Assembly: GCA_964629225.1 (NCBI GenBank)
Contig: CAZVQC010000006.1
Coordinates: 24,828 to 88,827 of the forward strand
Direction of reading: 5' to 3'
From: RUG14199 sp964629225
GTDB lineage: Bacteria > Bacillota > Clostridia > Oscillospirales > CAG-272
Length of the DNA: 64,000 nucleotides
Part shown: positions 26,577 to 34,310 of the stretch, piece after piece
How positions within the stretch are numbered: the first letter of the stretch is position 1
How the letters are laid out: each line of letters begins with the position of its first letter
The notes under the pieces: generated by a model
What the model was told of the DNA's origin: nothing
Database searches by the model: none
The model's input: only the letters and a program-made list of their open reading frames with translations
Program-made: the position numbers and the translations under genes

Positions 26577-26990
26577 AAGTTAAATTCGGCCGTTATCAGA
26601 GCAGTAGTTAGTGGGGATGTGGCAGCAAAGGACAGTAGAGGGGAACCGGTTGGCAAAAAAACGGTAAGTGGAGGACGGCAAGTTGAATTCGGTCGGTATC
26701 AGAGAAGTAGTTATTGGGGTGTGGTGGCAAAGGACAGTGGAGGGGAACCGGTTGGCAAAAAAACGGTAAGTGGAGGACGGCAAGTTGAATTCGGNNNNNN
26801 NNNNNNNNNNNNNNNNNNNNNNNNNNNNNNNNNNNNNNNNNNNNNNNNNNNNNNNNNNNNNNNNNNNNNNNNNNNNNNNNNNNNNNNNNNNNNNGTATCA
26901 GAGAAGTAGTTATTGGGGTGTGGTGGCAAAGGACAGTGGAGGGGAACCGATTGGCAGAACGGTGAGGGAAGGACAGTGAGTTGAGAGCCA
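26577..26990. repeat. 102/103-bp minisatellite, purine-rich strand
   Basis: Units begin at 26577, 26680 and 26782 with AAGTTGAATTCGG-like sequence, and the third runs into a gap. A further near-identical unit begins after the gap at 26895 and then decays. Weak homology extends left to about 26540. The plus strand is strikingly purine-rich. Because 102 is a multiple of three, both strands are open for long stretches, but no start or RBS supports coding. Confidence 0.85.
26795..26894. other. Assembly gap (100 N)
   Basis: Second placeholder gap of exactly 100 N, inside the 102-bp minisatellite. Comparison with the preceding unit suggests the missing sequence is 3 nt plus some number of whole units. 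Confidence 0.98.
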
Positions 26991-27408
26991 ATTGGAGAAA
27001 ACGGTGAGTGGAGAGCGCAAGTGGAATTCGTTTGGTAGCAGATAAGTAGTGTGAAAAAATGCGGAGAGCAGGAAGGAAGCAAGAAGAGAAGCAGCAAGCA
27101 GGGAAGCAGTTAGCAAAGGAGAAACAAGTGGGAGCGGGAGTCGGAGCTGTGAGTTAAAGAACCGCGGCGGAGCGGTCGGAAGGAAAGCGGTGAGTTTTTA
27201 GCGGCTGCAGGAACCTGTTGATACTGTAGGCCGACATGATCCGGACTACTGTGAATTGTGATGAGTGGTGTCGGGGAGGAGACGGAGAACAAGCTGCCTT
27301 TGCGGGAATGATATTGTCGGTGCTTTCGGTCGATATGATATTATTTCTCTTGCCGCAGCGTAGGATCGGTAAAATAATAAGTTTTGTCTTTTAGTGGGCT
27401 TTCTGCTA
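26991..27408. other. Purine-rich intergenic tail of the minisatellite
   Basis: About 420 bp continuing the G/A-rich strand bias, with decayed repeat-like pieces up to about 27060. No gene, RNA family or promoter is seen before 27409. Confidence 0.5.
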
Positions 27409-27437
27409 TTGCAAAAGGCGCCATATTATGATAAAAT
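27409..27437 (+). promoter_or_regulatory. Promoter for xpt
   Basis: TTGCAA-N17-TAAAAT, giving a leader of only about 20 nt. This is too short for a purine riboswitch, which often controls xpt in Firmicutes. Confidence 0.65.
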
Positions 27438-27464
27438 AAAACAAAAACGCCGAGGTTACGCATC

Positions 27465-28043
27465 ATGAAGCTTCTTGAAGACAGAATAAAAAGAGACGGT
27501 AAGGTACTCAGTGCCGATGTTTTGAAGGTGGACAGTTTTCTCAACCACATGATAGATGTGGGACTTCTTTCGGAAATGGGAAAAGAGTTCTTCCGCCTTT
27601 TTGAAAATGACAGAGTTAATAAGATACTGACCATCGAAGCTTCGGGCATCGGTATTGCCTGTCTTGCGGCTGAGCAGTTCGGTGGCATTCCGGTGGTGTT
27701 TGCGAAGAAGTCCAAGTCCTCCAATATCGGAGACGATTTCTTCTCCTCTCGCGCCCATTCCTTCACTCACGGTACCGACAATGATATCATAGTGTCGAAA
27801 AACTACCTTTCAAGCGATGACAGAGTGCTGATAATCGATGATTTTCTTGCTAACGGTGCGGCACTTAAAGCTCTTATCGACATCTGCAAAAAAGCCGGTG
27901 CCACGGTAGTCGGAGCAGGTATTGCGGTGGAAAAGAAGTTCCAGGGCGGCGGCGATAGATTAAGAAGCGCCGGTGTCAAGGTTGAGAGCCTTGCGATGAT
28001 ACAGAGCATGAGCACCGACGGAGGAGTTGAGTTCTTTAACTGA
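27465..28043 (+). CDS. xpt: Xanthine phosphoribosyltransferase
   Basis: A 192-residue, full-length Xpt: KILTIEASGIGIA (acceptor side), AKKSKSSNIGDDFFSSRAHSFT, and the PRPP-binding loop VLIIDDFLANGAA. It converts xanthine and PRPP to XMP in purine salvage, in the cytosol. Start at ATG with GAGG 9 nt upstream. Monocistronic with a strong terminator. No xanthine permease (pbuX) gene follows, unlike in Bacillus. Confidence 0.95.
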   Translation: MKLLEDRIKRDGKVLSADVLKVDSFLNHMIDVGLLSEMGKEFFRLFENDRVNKILTIEASGIGIACLAAEQFGGIPVVFAKKSKSSNIGDDFFSSRAHSFTHGTDNDIIVSKNYLSSDDRVLIIDDFLANGAALKALIDICKKAGATVVGAGIAVEKKFQGGGDRLRSAGVKVESLAMIQSMSTDGGVEFFN

Positions 28044-28101
28044 CCGATCATGTCGGAACCGTCCGACACTCGGATTTTGCTTCGCAATTAATGATAATGA
28101 C

Positions 28102-28130
28102 AGGGAGACCGATGACGGTCTCCCTCTGTT
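28102..28130 (+). terminator. Terminator after xpt
   Basis: A 10-bp perfect stem (AGGGAGACCG / CGGTCTCCCT) with loop ATGA, then CTGTT. Confidence 0.7.
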
Positions 28131-28362
28131 AATGACGGTTGCCTGCACAGGTTCTGCCGGCGGCACAGATAGGCTTTTTTACAGATGACTTGTCTTGGTT
28201 GCTTTGCTGTGATACCGTTTCTTATTTGATTGGTCTTCCGTGGTGGTCGGTGGCAGATAACTGCTTTTTTGAATGTCTTTTTACTTGTCGATCTTGTTTT
28301 TGTTGTTTGTTATCGACACTTTGTCATCCCCTACTGCTCAAAGGTCGGATCTGCCGATGCAA
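28131..28362. other. Intergenic region between convergent genes, T-rich
   Basis: About 230 bp with a T-rich plus strand. No ORF, repeat or clear terminator for the minus-strand gene was identified. Confidence 0.45.
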
Positions 28363-28827
28363 TCAAGGCTCAAGTAATCTTCCGAAGGCGAAGCCGTCGC
28401 ACCTGAAGATCTCTTTTATCTCCCAAAGGTGGGTGTCGTCGGTACTCATCCAGAACACCGCCCCACCCGTTGGGTCCAGGTCCTTTTGAAGCACGATCTC
28501 CACAAGGCTTCTTTCAAGAACGCAGTCACCGTCCCTAACCGATGCTATCTTGTCTTCCGTAACTCGTCGGAAATTACCTCCGTAGAGCACTGTGTTTTTA
28601 AGGTCCTTCGAAAAGCCGATGTCATCAAGATCGTTGAAAGTGACACTGATAAAGCAGATCTTGGTCAGTATCCCCTCATTTGCCGCCTCAATTTTGACTG
28701 CCTTTGCCAGCATCATTTTGTCACTTTCGCTGAACTCTTGACGGTCGGCGGCAGATGCGGTGTGGCACAGAACCGTCAAAAGAATCATTGCCGCCGGAAG
28801 AGCGGCTGCCCGTAATATTTTTCTCAT
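28363..28827 (-). CDS. SleB/CwlJ-type cell wall hydrolase, short form
   Basis: About 154 residues: a signal peptide (MRKILRAAALP... ending near CHTASA) followed by a Hydrolase_2 domain. Recognisable parts are LAKAVKIEAANEG, whose Glu sits where the catalytic Glu of SleB lies, and DPTGGAVFWMS near the C-terminus. The family cleaves peptidoglycan, often spore cortex. No LysM or PG-binding domain is present. An upstream GTG at 28869 would lengthen the N-terminus, but the ATG at 28827 gives a better signal peptide. Divergent from the DUF1934 gene. Several positions differ from typical SleB, so activity is not certain. Confidence 0.72.
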   Translation of the reverse strand: MRKILRAAALPAAMILLTVLCHTASAADRQEFSESDKMMLAKAVKIEAANEGILTKICFISVTFNDLDDIGFSKDLKNTVLYGGNFRRVTEDKIASVRDGDCVLERSLVEIVLQKDLDPTGGAVFWMSTDDTHLWEIKEIFRCDGFAFGRLLEP

Positions 28828-28883
28828 GCCTTTTTGTCTTATTATACCCGATGCTCGTTTTTTTATCACCGGCGAAAAAGCAA

Positions 28884-28912
28884 TTGACTAATTGCCGCCG
28901 ATATAGTAAAAT
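28884..28912 (+). promoter_or_regulatory. Promoter of the DUF1934-holA-ygiQ operon
   Basis: TTGACT-N17-TAAAAT, about 44 nt before the DUF1934 start codon. Confidence 0.7.
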
Positions 28913-28955
28913 AACATTGATATCGGTGCTTCACATCGCTTTTTGGGAGGTCAAA

Positions 28956-29408
28956 ATGAAGATAAGAGTCCTTTCACGTCAGACCGTTATTGACGACAGC
29001 TTAACGGATGCTTCGGCTGATAATGCCCTTTTGAACGGCGGATCGGACGTGATCACGGTGGATAACGAGTTTCCCGCTGAAATCTCCCATGAGGGAGATC
29101 TTACGGTCATTTCCTATTTTGACCCCGATGAAAAAGCAAAAAGCGAGATATCTTTTTTGATAACCGCACCTCATAAGGTTACCGTTCGCCGCTATTTCGA
29201 GGGAAAAAGTGAAATCATTTTTGAAAAGGGACGGGTATTTGAGGGAGTCTATGAGACACCCTTCGGAAATATCGGTCTGTTCGTCTTCACGGAAGAGCTT
29301 TCGAACACCGTTTCCGCGTCGGGTGTCGGTTCTATCTCGATACGGTACGAATGTGAGCTCAGAGGGTGCGACGTTCAGCTCATCGAGCTTGATATGAAGA
29401 TATTTTAA
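28956..29408 (+). CDS. DUF1934 (YwiB-like) calycin-fold protein
   Basis: A 150-residue beta-barrel-type protein of the DUF1934 family (YwiB in Bacillus): MKIRVLS start, Y-EGKSEIIFEKG and YETPFGNIGLFVFTEEL in the middle, IRYECELRG at the end. Function unknown; cytosolic. The start lies behind GGGAGG; the long in-frame upstream extension has no conserved sequence and overlaps the opposite gene. First gene of a four-gene operon ending at 33185. Confidence 0.85.
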   Translation: MKIRVLSRQTVIDDSLTDASADNALLNGGSDVITVDNEFPAEISHEGDLTVISYFDPDEKAKSEISFLITAPHKVTVRRYFEGKSEIIFEKGRVFEGVYETPFGNIGLFVFTEELSNTVSASGVGSISIRYECELRGCDVQLIELDMKIF

Positions 29409-29422
29409 GAATGAGGGACACG

Positions 29423-30475
29423 ATGACCGACAGAGAATTTGCCGCCGAAATAAAAAAAGGCCTATCGGGAGGATATTTTCTTTACGGGGACGAGGAGTTC
29501 CTGAAAAAATACTATCTCGATGCCGCAGTAAAAAGTGTTGTGGGCACGGACGAATTGTCAATGATGAATCTGTGCCGTCTTGATGGGGACAACTATTCTC
29601 CTGCCGCTCTTGAGGATGCCCTCTCGGCGTTTCCCATGATGGCAGACAGGATCTGTGTTGTGCTTTCAATGAAGTTTCAAGGCCTTTCGGAAAAGGCTTT
29701 GAAGGCGTTTTGCGATATTCTTGAAGGAGTGGGGGAGCGTCCCTGCGTTTTCCTTGCGGTGGCTCCAAAGGGTGGCTTTGACGAGGGGAATCTTAAGAAG
29801 GGCCGTCCCACCGCCGCATATAAGCTGATATCGGAAAAACTCACCATGGTGAACTTTTCAAAGGGCACTCCCGGTGCGGTGAAAAAATGGGTGATGCGCC
29901 ATTTTGAGGCTGAGGGACTTGTCGCCGAGGGAGAGGCTCTCGACCTTCTCTGTGAGTACTGCGGCTATGATTTGACTCTTCTTTCAATGGAGATGTCAAA
30001 GCTCTCCGCCTTTTGCAAGGCTAACGAAATATCGACCGTGGGCCGTGATACGGTTCGCGAGGTATCCTCCGATTACAGTGAGAGCGGTACCTTCGATCTT
30101 ACCAACGCAGTTTTGAACGGTGACCGCAGAGGAGCGTTGAAGGTTCTTCGGGACTACAAGGACAAAAGAAAGCCCGCCGCTTCGGTGATGGCGGCGCTGA
30201 CCTCGGATTTTTCCAACATGCTTGAAGTGGCACTTCTCATGCAGGAAGGGATGTCAAAGCAGGAGATAGCAAGGATGCTCTCCATCCACGAGTTTCGGGT
30301 GTCGAAATACATGGATGCTGTCAGGGGAACTCCCGTTGCAAAGCTGAGGGCGGCACTTGAAAGATGCCGTGATGCGGACGGTGAGATCAAATCGTCGCGG
30401 CTTGACTACATCTCAATAGAGCGCTTTATCTGCACTATGCCCGCTAAAAAACGTCTTGGGGGATATCGGGGTTAA
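29423..30475 (+). CDS. holA: DNA polymerase III delta subunit
   Basis: About 350 residues with the HolA pattern: GGYFLYGDEEFLKKYYLDA (AAA-like domain I), SEKALKAF...RPCVFLAV, GTPGAVKKWVMRHFEAEG, the GYDLTLLSMEMSKLSAF region and a C-terminal helical domain (RRGALKVLRDYKDKRKPA...). Delta opens the beta clamp in the clamp loader. The ATG at 29423 has AGGGA just upstream; an ATG four codons earlier (29411), directly after the DUF1934 stop, is an alternative. Translationally coupled to its neighbours. Confidence 0.92.
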   Translation: MTDREFAAEIKKGLSGGYFLYGDEEFLKKYYLDAAVKSVVGTDELSMMNLCRLDGDNYSPAALEDALSAFPMMADRICVVLSMKFQGLSEKALKAFCDILEGVGERPCVFLAVAPKGGFDEGNLKKGRPTAAYKLISEKLTMVNFSKGTPGAVKKWVMRHFEAEGLVAEGEALDLLCEYCGYDLTLLSMEMSKLSAFCKANEISTVGRDTVREVSSDYSESGTFDLTNAVLNGDRRGALKVLRDYKDKRKPAASVMAALTSDFSNMLEVALLMQEGMSKQEIARMLSIHEFRVSKYMDAVRGTPVAKLRAALERCRDADGEIKSSRLDYISIERFICTMPAKKRLGGYRG

Positions 30476-30477
30476 AA

Positions 30478-31098
30478 ATGACAGACGGAAAAGAAAAGAT
30501 AAAGATCCCTATCCCCGTTGCGGTGGAAGGAAAATACGATAAGATGAAGCTGACTGAGGTGATCGATGCTCACATTGTTGTCACCGACGGATTTGGCATC
30601 TTCAATAATAAGGAGCGGCTGTCACTGATCAAGACCCTTTCGAAGGACGGTATCGTGCTCCTTCTCGACAGCGACGGAGCAGGGGGAGTGATACGTTCCC
30701 ACATCATGAGTGCCGTTCCGAAGGAGAAGATATTCAATCTCTACATACCGAAGATACCGGGTAAGGAAAAAAGGAAGTCTCACGGCTCAAAAGAGGGCAT
30801 TTTAGGCGTTGAAGGCATGGATGCCGAGGTACTTTACGGGCTTTTTTCAAACCTTCAAAAAACGCTTGAAAACCGCCTCACAGGCGATCTTGGAAAAAGA
30901 GGCCATGAGGTGACCAAGGCGGACTTTTACGAGGACGGTCTTTCCGGAAGAGATGACTCTTCCAAAAAACGGGACAGGCTGGCAAGATACTTTGACCTGC
31001 CCGATAAGATGACTGCTCCCGCTCTGCTTGGAGCTGTCAACATACTGACCGATCACAAAGGATACAAGGCGGCGCTGACCGCCATTGAGGAAGAATGA
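30478..31098 (+). CDS. Ribonuclease M5-like Toprim protein (DUF4093)
   Basis: A 206-residue protein with an N-terminal Toprim domain (VAVEGKYDKMKL with its Glu; LLLDSDGAGG with the DxD) and a C-terminal DUF4093 region including GVEGMDAEVL. RNase M5 matures 5S rRNA using Toprim catalysis; this shorter Firmicute group is commonly annotated as RNase M5 or DUF4093. The start is 2 bp after holA and its stop overlaps the next start codon by 4 bp (ATGA). Confidence 0.85.
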   Translation: MTDGKEKIKIPIPVAVEGKYDKMKLTEVIDAHIVVTDGFGIFNNKERLSLIKTLSKDGIVLLLDSDGAGGVIRSHIMSAVPKEKIFNLYIPKIPGKEKRKSHGSKEGILGVEGMDAEVLYGLFSNLQKTLENRLTGDLGKRGHEVTKADFYEDGLSGRDDSSKKRDRLARYFDLPDKMTAPALLGAVNILTDHKGYKAALTAIEEE

Positions 31099-33185
31099 TG
31101 GACCAGAGATTTTTACCGGTGACACCGGAGGAACTGAAGAGCATGACGGGGCGAGAGGTCCCGGACTTTGTCTACGTTTCCGGGGATGCCTACGTGGATC
31201 ATCCCTCCTTCGGCCCCGCAATAATAACGAGAGTGCTAGAGGATGCGGGGTACGTGGTCGCAATGCTCCCCCAGCCGGACTACAGATCCTGCGATGAGTT
31301 CAAAAAGTTCGGCCGTCCGAGACTGGGTTTTTTGGTGTCTGCAGGCAACATCGACTCTATGGTAGCCCACTACACGGTGTCAAAAAAGAAAAGAAATTAC
31401 GACTACTACAGCCCCGGCGGAAAAATGGGAAAGAGACCCGACAGGGCAGTGATAGTCTACTGTAACCGGATAAGAGAGGCCTACGGTGACGTGCCGATAA
31501 TAATCGGAGGTCTTGAGGCATCTCTCAGGCGTTTTGCCCACTACGACTATTGGGATGACAAGGTCAGACGCAGTATCCTTGTGGACAGCCGTGCCGACAT
31601 ACTGGAATACGGAATGGGGGAAAAGACTACTCTCCGTGTGGCGGAACTTCTCGATCGGGGCATTCCGGTGAAAAAGATCCGTGACGTGAGGGGCACCTGC
31701 TACCTTACCGACAGAAGTGACAAGATCCATTTTCCTGCCGCCATGGGCATTCGTGAGGACGGACACATCAACGGTTTTGAATACGATGAGTTGAAGACGG
31801 ATAAAAAAGCCTACGCCGATGCTTTTGCGGTCCAGTACAAAAACAACGATGCCATCAACGGCAAGGCGATAGTGGAGTATTACGACGGGAAGATGCTGGT
31901 GCAGAATCCTCCGATGCCTCCCCTTGAAAGGGAGGAGCTTGATCGCGTCTACGCACTGCCCTACACGAGGAATTATCACCCGATGTACGAGAGTGAGGGC
32001 GGCATACCCGGTATTGCGGAGGTGAAGTTTTCAATAACTCACAACAGAGGCTGCTTCGGAGGCTGTAATTTCTGCGCACTTGCTTTCCACCAGGGCAGGA
32101 GCGTTCGCTCAAGGAGCATAGAATCGGTGGTAAGTGAGGCAAAACTTATTACCGAGATGCCTGATTTCAAGGGCTATATTCACGATATTGGGGGCCCTAC
32201 GGCGAATTTCAGGCACCCCGCCTGCGAAAAACAGCTTGAGAGCGGAGTTTGTCAAAACCGCCGCTGTCTCGTTCCGAAGCCCTGTCCCAATCTGGATGCC
32301 GATCACAGTGAATACGTGGAGCTCCTTGACAGAGTATCGGCACTTCCGAAAGTGAAAAAGGTGTTCATTCGCTCCGGGATCAGGTTCGACTACCTGCTTG
32401 AGGACAGTGATGAGACCTTCTTTAGAAAACTTGTGACGGAGCACACCAGCGGCCAGCTGAAGGTGGCACCGGAGCATTGTACCTCCCACGTGCTCTCCTG
32501 CATGGGAAAGCCGGATATCGCCGTCTATGACCGCTTCAGGAAGCGTTTTTTCGAGCTTTCCGAAGAGGCGGGACTCAAGCAGTACTTGGTACCTTATCTG
32601 ATGTCCAGTCACCCGGGAAGCACCCTTGAGGACGCTGTGGAGCTTGCGGTCTACATGAAGCGTATCGGGCTGAATCCGGAGCAGGTGCAGGATTTTTATC
32701 CCACTCCCGGAACGGCTTCCACGGTGATGTACTACACCGGCATCGATCCCCTGACCAAAAAGCGGATCTATTGCACCACGGACTACCGGGAAAAACAGAT
32801 GCAAAGGGCACTTTTGCAGTTTTACAAGCCGGAGAATAGGACTCTCGTAAGGGAGGCGTTGAAGCTTGCCGGAAGGGAGGACCTTATCGGCTACGGGAAG
32901 GAATTCCTTGTGACCCCCGGAAAGAACAAACCGGAAAAGAAGGAAGCGCCGAAGGCTCCCGAAAAGGGCTACAAGGGCGGAAAACGTCCCAAGGGCTGGG
33001 CTACGGCAAAGCCGAAGAATACGAAGGGAAGCGGAAAATTTTCCGGAAAGAGAGCAAAGATCTCAAAGGATGCGAAAAAGAAAGCGGCATCAAAAAGCGG
33101 AGAGGCAAAAAACGGGTCTCAAGGCAGAAGAGGCTCATCGAGAGATGGCTCGAAGGGTAGCACAAAAAAGAATACGAGAAGCTGA
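31095..33185 (+). CDS. YgiQ-family (UPF0313) radical SAM protein
   Basis: A 696-residue protein. UPF0313 N-terminal domain (about 1-290), then the radical SAM core with HNRGCFGGCNFCALAFHQGR (CxxxCxxC cluster motif) and SSHPGSTLEDAVELA, then DUF3362 region (FYPTPGTASTVMYYTGIDP). About the last 95 residues are a Lys/Gly/Ser-rich basic tail that suggests RNA or ribosome contact. The substrate of YgiQ is not established. Overlaps the upstream gene by 4 bp; the last gene before a strong terminator. Confidence 0.92.
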   Translation: MMDQRFLPVTPEELKSMTGREVPDFVYVSGDAYVDHPSFGPAIITRVLEDAGYVVAMLPQPDYRSCDEFKKFGRPRLGFLVSAGNIDSMVAHYTVSKKKRNYDYYSPGGKMGKRPDRAVIVYCNRIREAYGDVPIIIGGLEASLRRFAHYDYWDDKVRRSILVDSRADILEYGMGEKTTLRVAELLDRGIPVKKIRDVRGTCYLTDRSDKIHFPAAMGIREDGHINGFEYDELKTDKKAYADAFAVQYKNNDAINGKAIVEYYDGKMLVQNPPMPPLEREELDRVYALPYTRNYHPMYESEGGIPGIAEVKFSITHNRGCFGGCNFCALAFHQGRSVRSRSIESVVSEAKLITEMPDFKGYIHDIGGPTANFRHPACEKQLESGVCQNRRCLVPKPCPNLDADHSEYVELLDRVSALPKVKKVFIRSGIRFDYLLEDSDETFFRKLVTEHTSGQLKVAPEHCTSHVLSCMGKPDIAVYDRFRKRFFELSEEAGLKQYLVPYLMSSHPGSTLEDAVELAVYMKRIGLNPEQVQDFYPTPGTASTVMYYTGIDPLTKKRIYCTTDYREKQMQRALLQFYKPENRTLVREALKLAGREDLIGYGKEFLVTPGKNKPEKKEAPKAPEKGYKGGKRPKGWATAKPKNTKGSGKFSGKRAKISKDAKKKAASKSGEAKNGSQGRRGSSRDGSKGSTKKNTRS

Positions 33186-33189
33186 AGTT

Positions 33190-33219
33190 CCCCGCACCGA
33201 AAGGTGCGGGGAGTTTTTT
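33190..33219 (+). terminator. Intrinsic terminator after ygiQ-like gene
   Basis: A 9-bp perfect stem (CCCCGCACC / GGTGCGGGG) with a GAAA tetraloop, then AGTTTTTTG. Confidence 0.92.
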
Positions 33220-34271
33220 GATATTTTGGCTTGATGACGATAGAGAGAAATGTGATGGTATCGGTGGACGGTAAGCTGTTTTGTATCTCGGCTAAGGTGA
33301 TGCTACGTGCCGATACCGACAGCAGCAAGAAGGGTAAGTAAATAAGAAAGGCCGGAGGGAAGAAAGAGACGAAAGAGGAGATGAGGGGCGGCAAAGCGGA
33401 GACTGAAATAAGGTAGGTCTTGTGAAAAAAAGAGACTGTTTTTCAAAAGTGCGAATCGTAGGCGGGAAAGCTGAATATACTGATAAAAAGAGGTGTCGGC
33501 GGTTGCAGAAGGAACATAATTATTTGTGTTTTGGTTGCATTTCACCAGCCGTTTTGCCTCTTTTGGGAAAACAGCCCGAAATCCCCATGACGGCACTGCT
33601 TTCAAGCCCTTTGAAGATGACCACGCCGGGTCTTCGGAGAGATCTGAAAAGTGACCGAAATCGGGAGATCGGGCTTGTTTTTTGCGCTTTTGCACTTGTG
33701 TATCTCGCCATTTCGCCAAGACATCTGTCGGGAAATGCGGTCGGGAAATTGTCTATTTTTTTGTCAAGGGGGTAGAACCCTTTTTTCAAAATTCTACATG
33801 TCTAATTTGGCTGTTTTTCTCTACCGGAGGTAGAAAACGGGGAGTTTTCTACAGGCTGACAGCCTCCGTTTCGAAAAACATCCCCGTGACGGTTGAATTT
33901 TCTACAATTCCGACAGGGTTTTCTACAGGATATAGAAAACTGTTTTCCGTTTTGTCGGGTGGCTTGATTCAAGTGCTGCCGAATAGGCAAAATTGTGATA
34001 TTTGCACAGTAAAAATTAAGAAAAGCAATTAAAAGTATCACAAGCCTGTTTTTTTTGTTATTTTTCTTAGTCAAAAGACGAACGAGAGACGGTCTTCGCC
34101 TATTTTCTGCAATTGGCAAAATGGGGACTATGCGATGGACACCCCTCCTTGTTAATTGTGCTTTTGTTGCTTTTAATGGCCTTTTTTGGCCTTTTTGGGA
34201 AAGAGGTGCCGTTTCTTGCCGTATTAACCTTGAAGCGTGGGGAGTGCTGCTATTTCTGTTCCGACGGATTT
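33220..34271. other. 1-kb intergenic region with biased composition and motif cluster
   Basis: The first 200 bp are purine-rich; the rest is T-rich on the plus strand. ORFs of 60-180 codons occur on both strands but none has an RBS or protein-like composition. The only structure seen is the TTTTCTAC motif cluster at 33772-33940. Confidence 0.5.
33772..33940. repeat. Cluster of TTTTCTAC / GTAGAAAA motifs
   Basis: The core (C/G)TAGAA or TTCTAC occurs seven times in about 170 bp, in both orientations (33772, 33792, 33830, 33844, 33898, 33918, 33933). Two pairs form inverted repeats: GTAGAAAAC-N5-GTTTTCTAC at 33830-33852 (perfect, 9 bp) and GTTTTCTA-N7-TAGAAAAC at 33918-33940 (perfect, 8 bp). 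This looks like an array of binding sites for a dimeric protein; no partner gene is identified. Confidence 0.65.
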
Positions 34272-34306
34272 GCGAAAAAAGCCCCCGAAGGCTCTGCCTT
34301 CGGGGG
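34272..34306 (-). terminator. Intrinsic terminator for vanY-like gene
   Basis: A 10-bp perfect stem (CCCCCGAAGG / CCTTCGGGGG) with a 5-base loop, immediately after the minus-strand stop codon and followed on that strand by CTTTTTTCGC. Confidence 0.9.
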
Positions 34307-34310
34307 GGTA

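Noticed and set aside
26619..26909. Repeat-encoded ORFs on both strands of the 102-bp minisatellite
   Set aside because: They are open only because the unit is a multiple of three; no start or RBS, and the frame runs through an unknown gap.
27300..27464. Possible purine riboswitch upstream of xpt
   Set aside because: The best promoter leaves only about 20 nt of leader, and none of the conserved purine-aptamer core is present.
33772..33940. TTTTCTACA sites as DnaA boxes of a replication origin
   Set aside because: Each differs from even the relaxed DnaA box (TTWTNCACA) at one position, and no dnaA, dnaN or gyrB gene is near. Kept only as an unexplained motif array.
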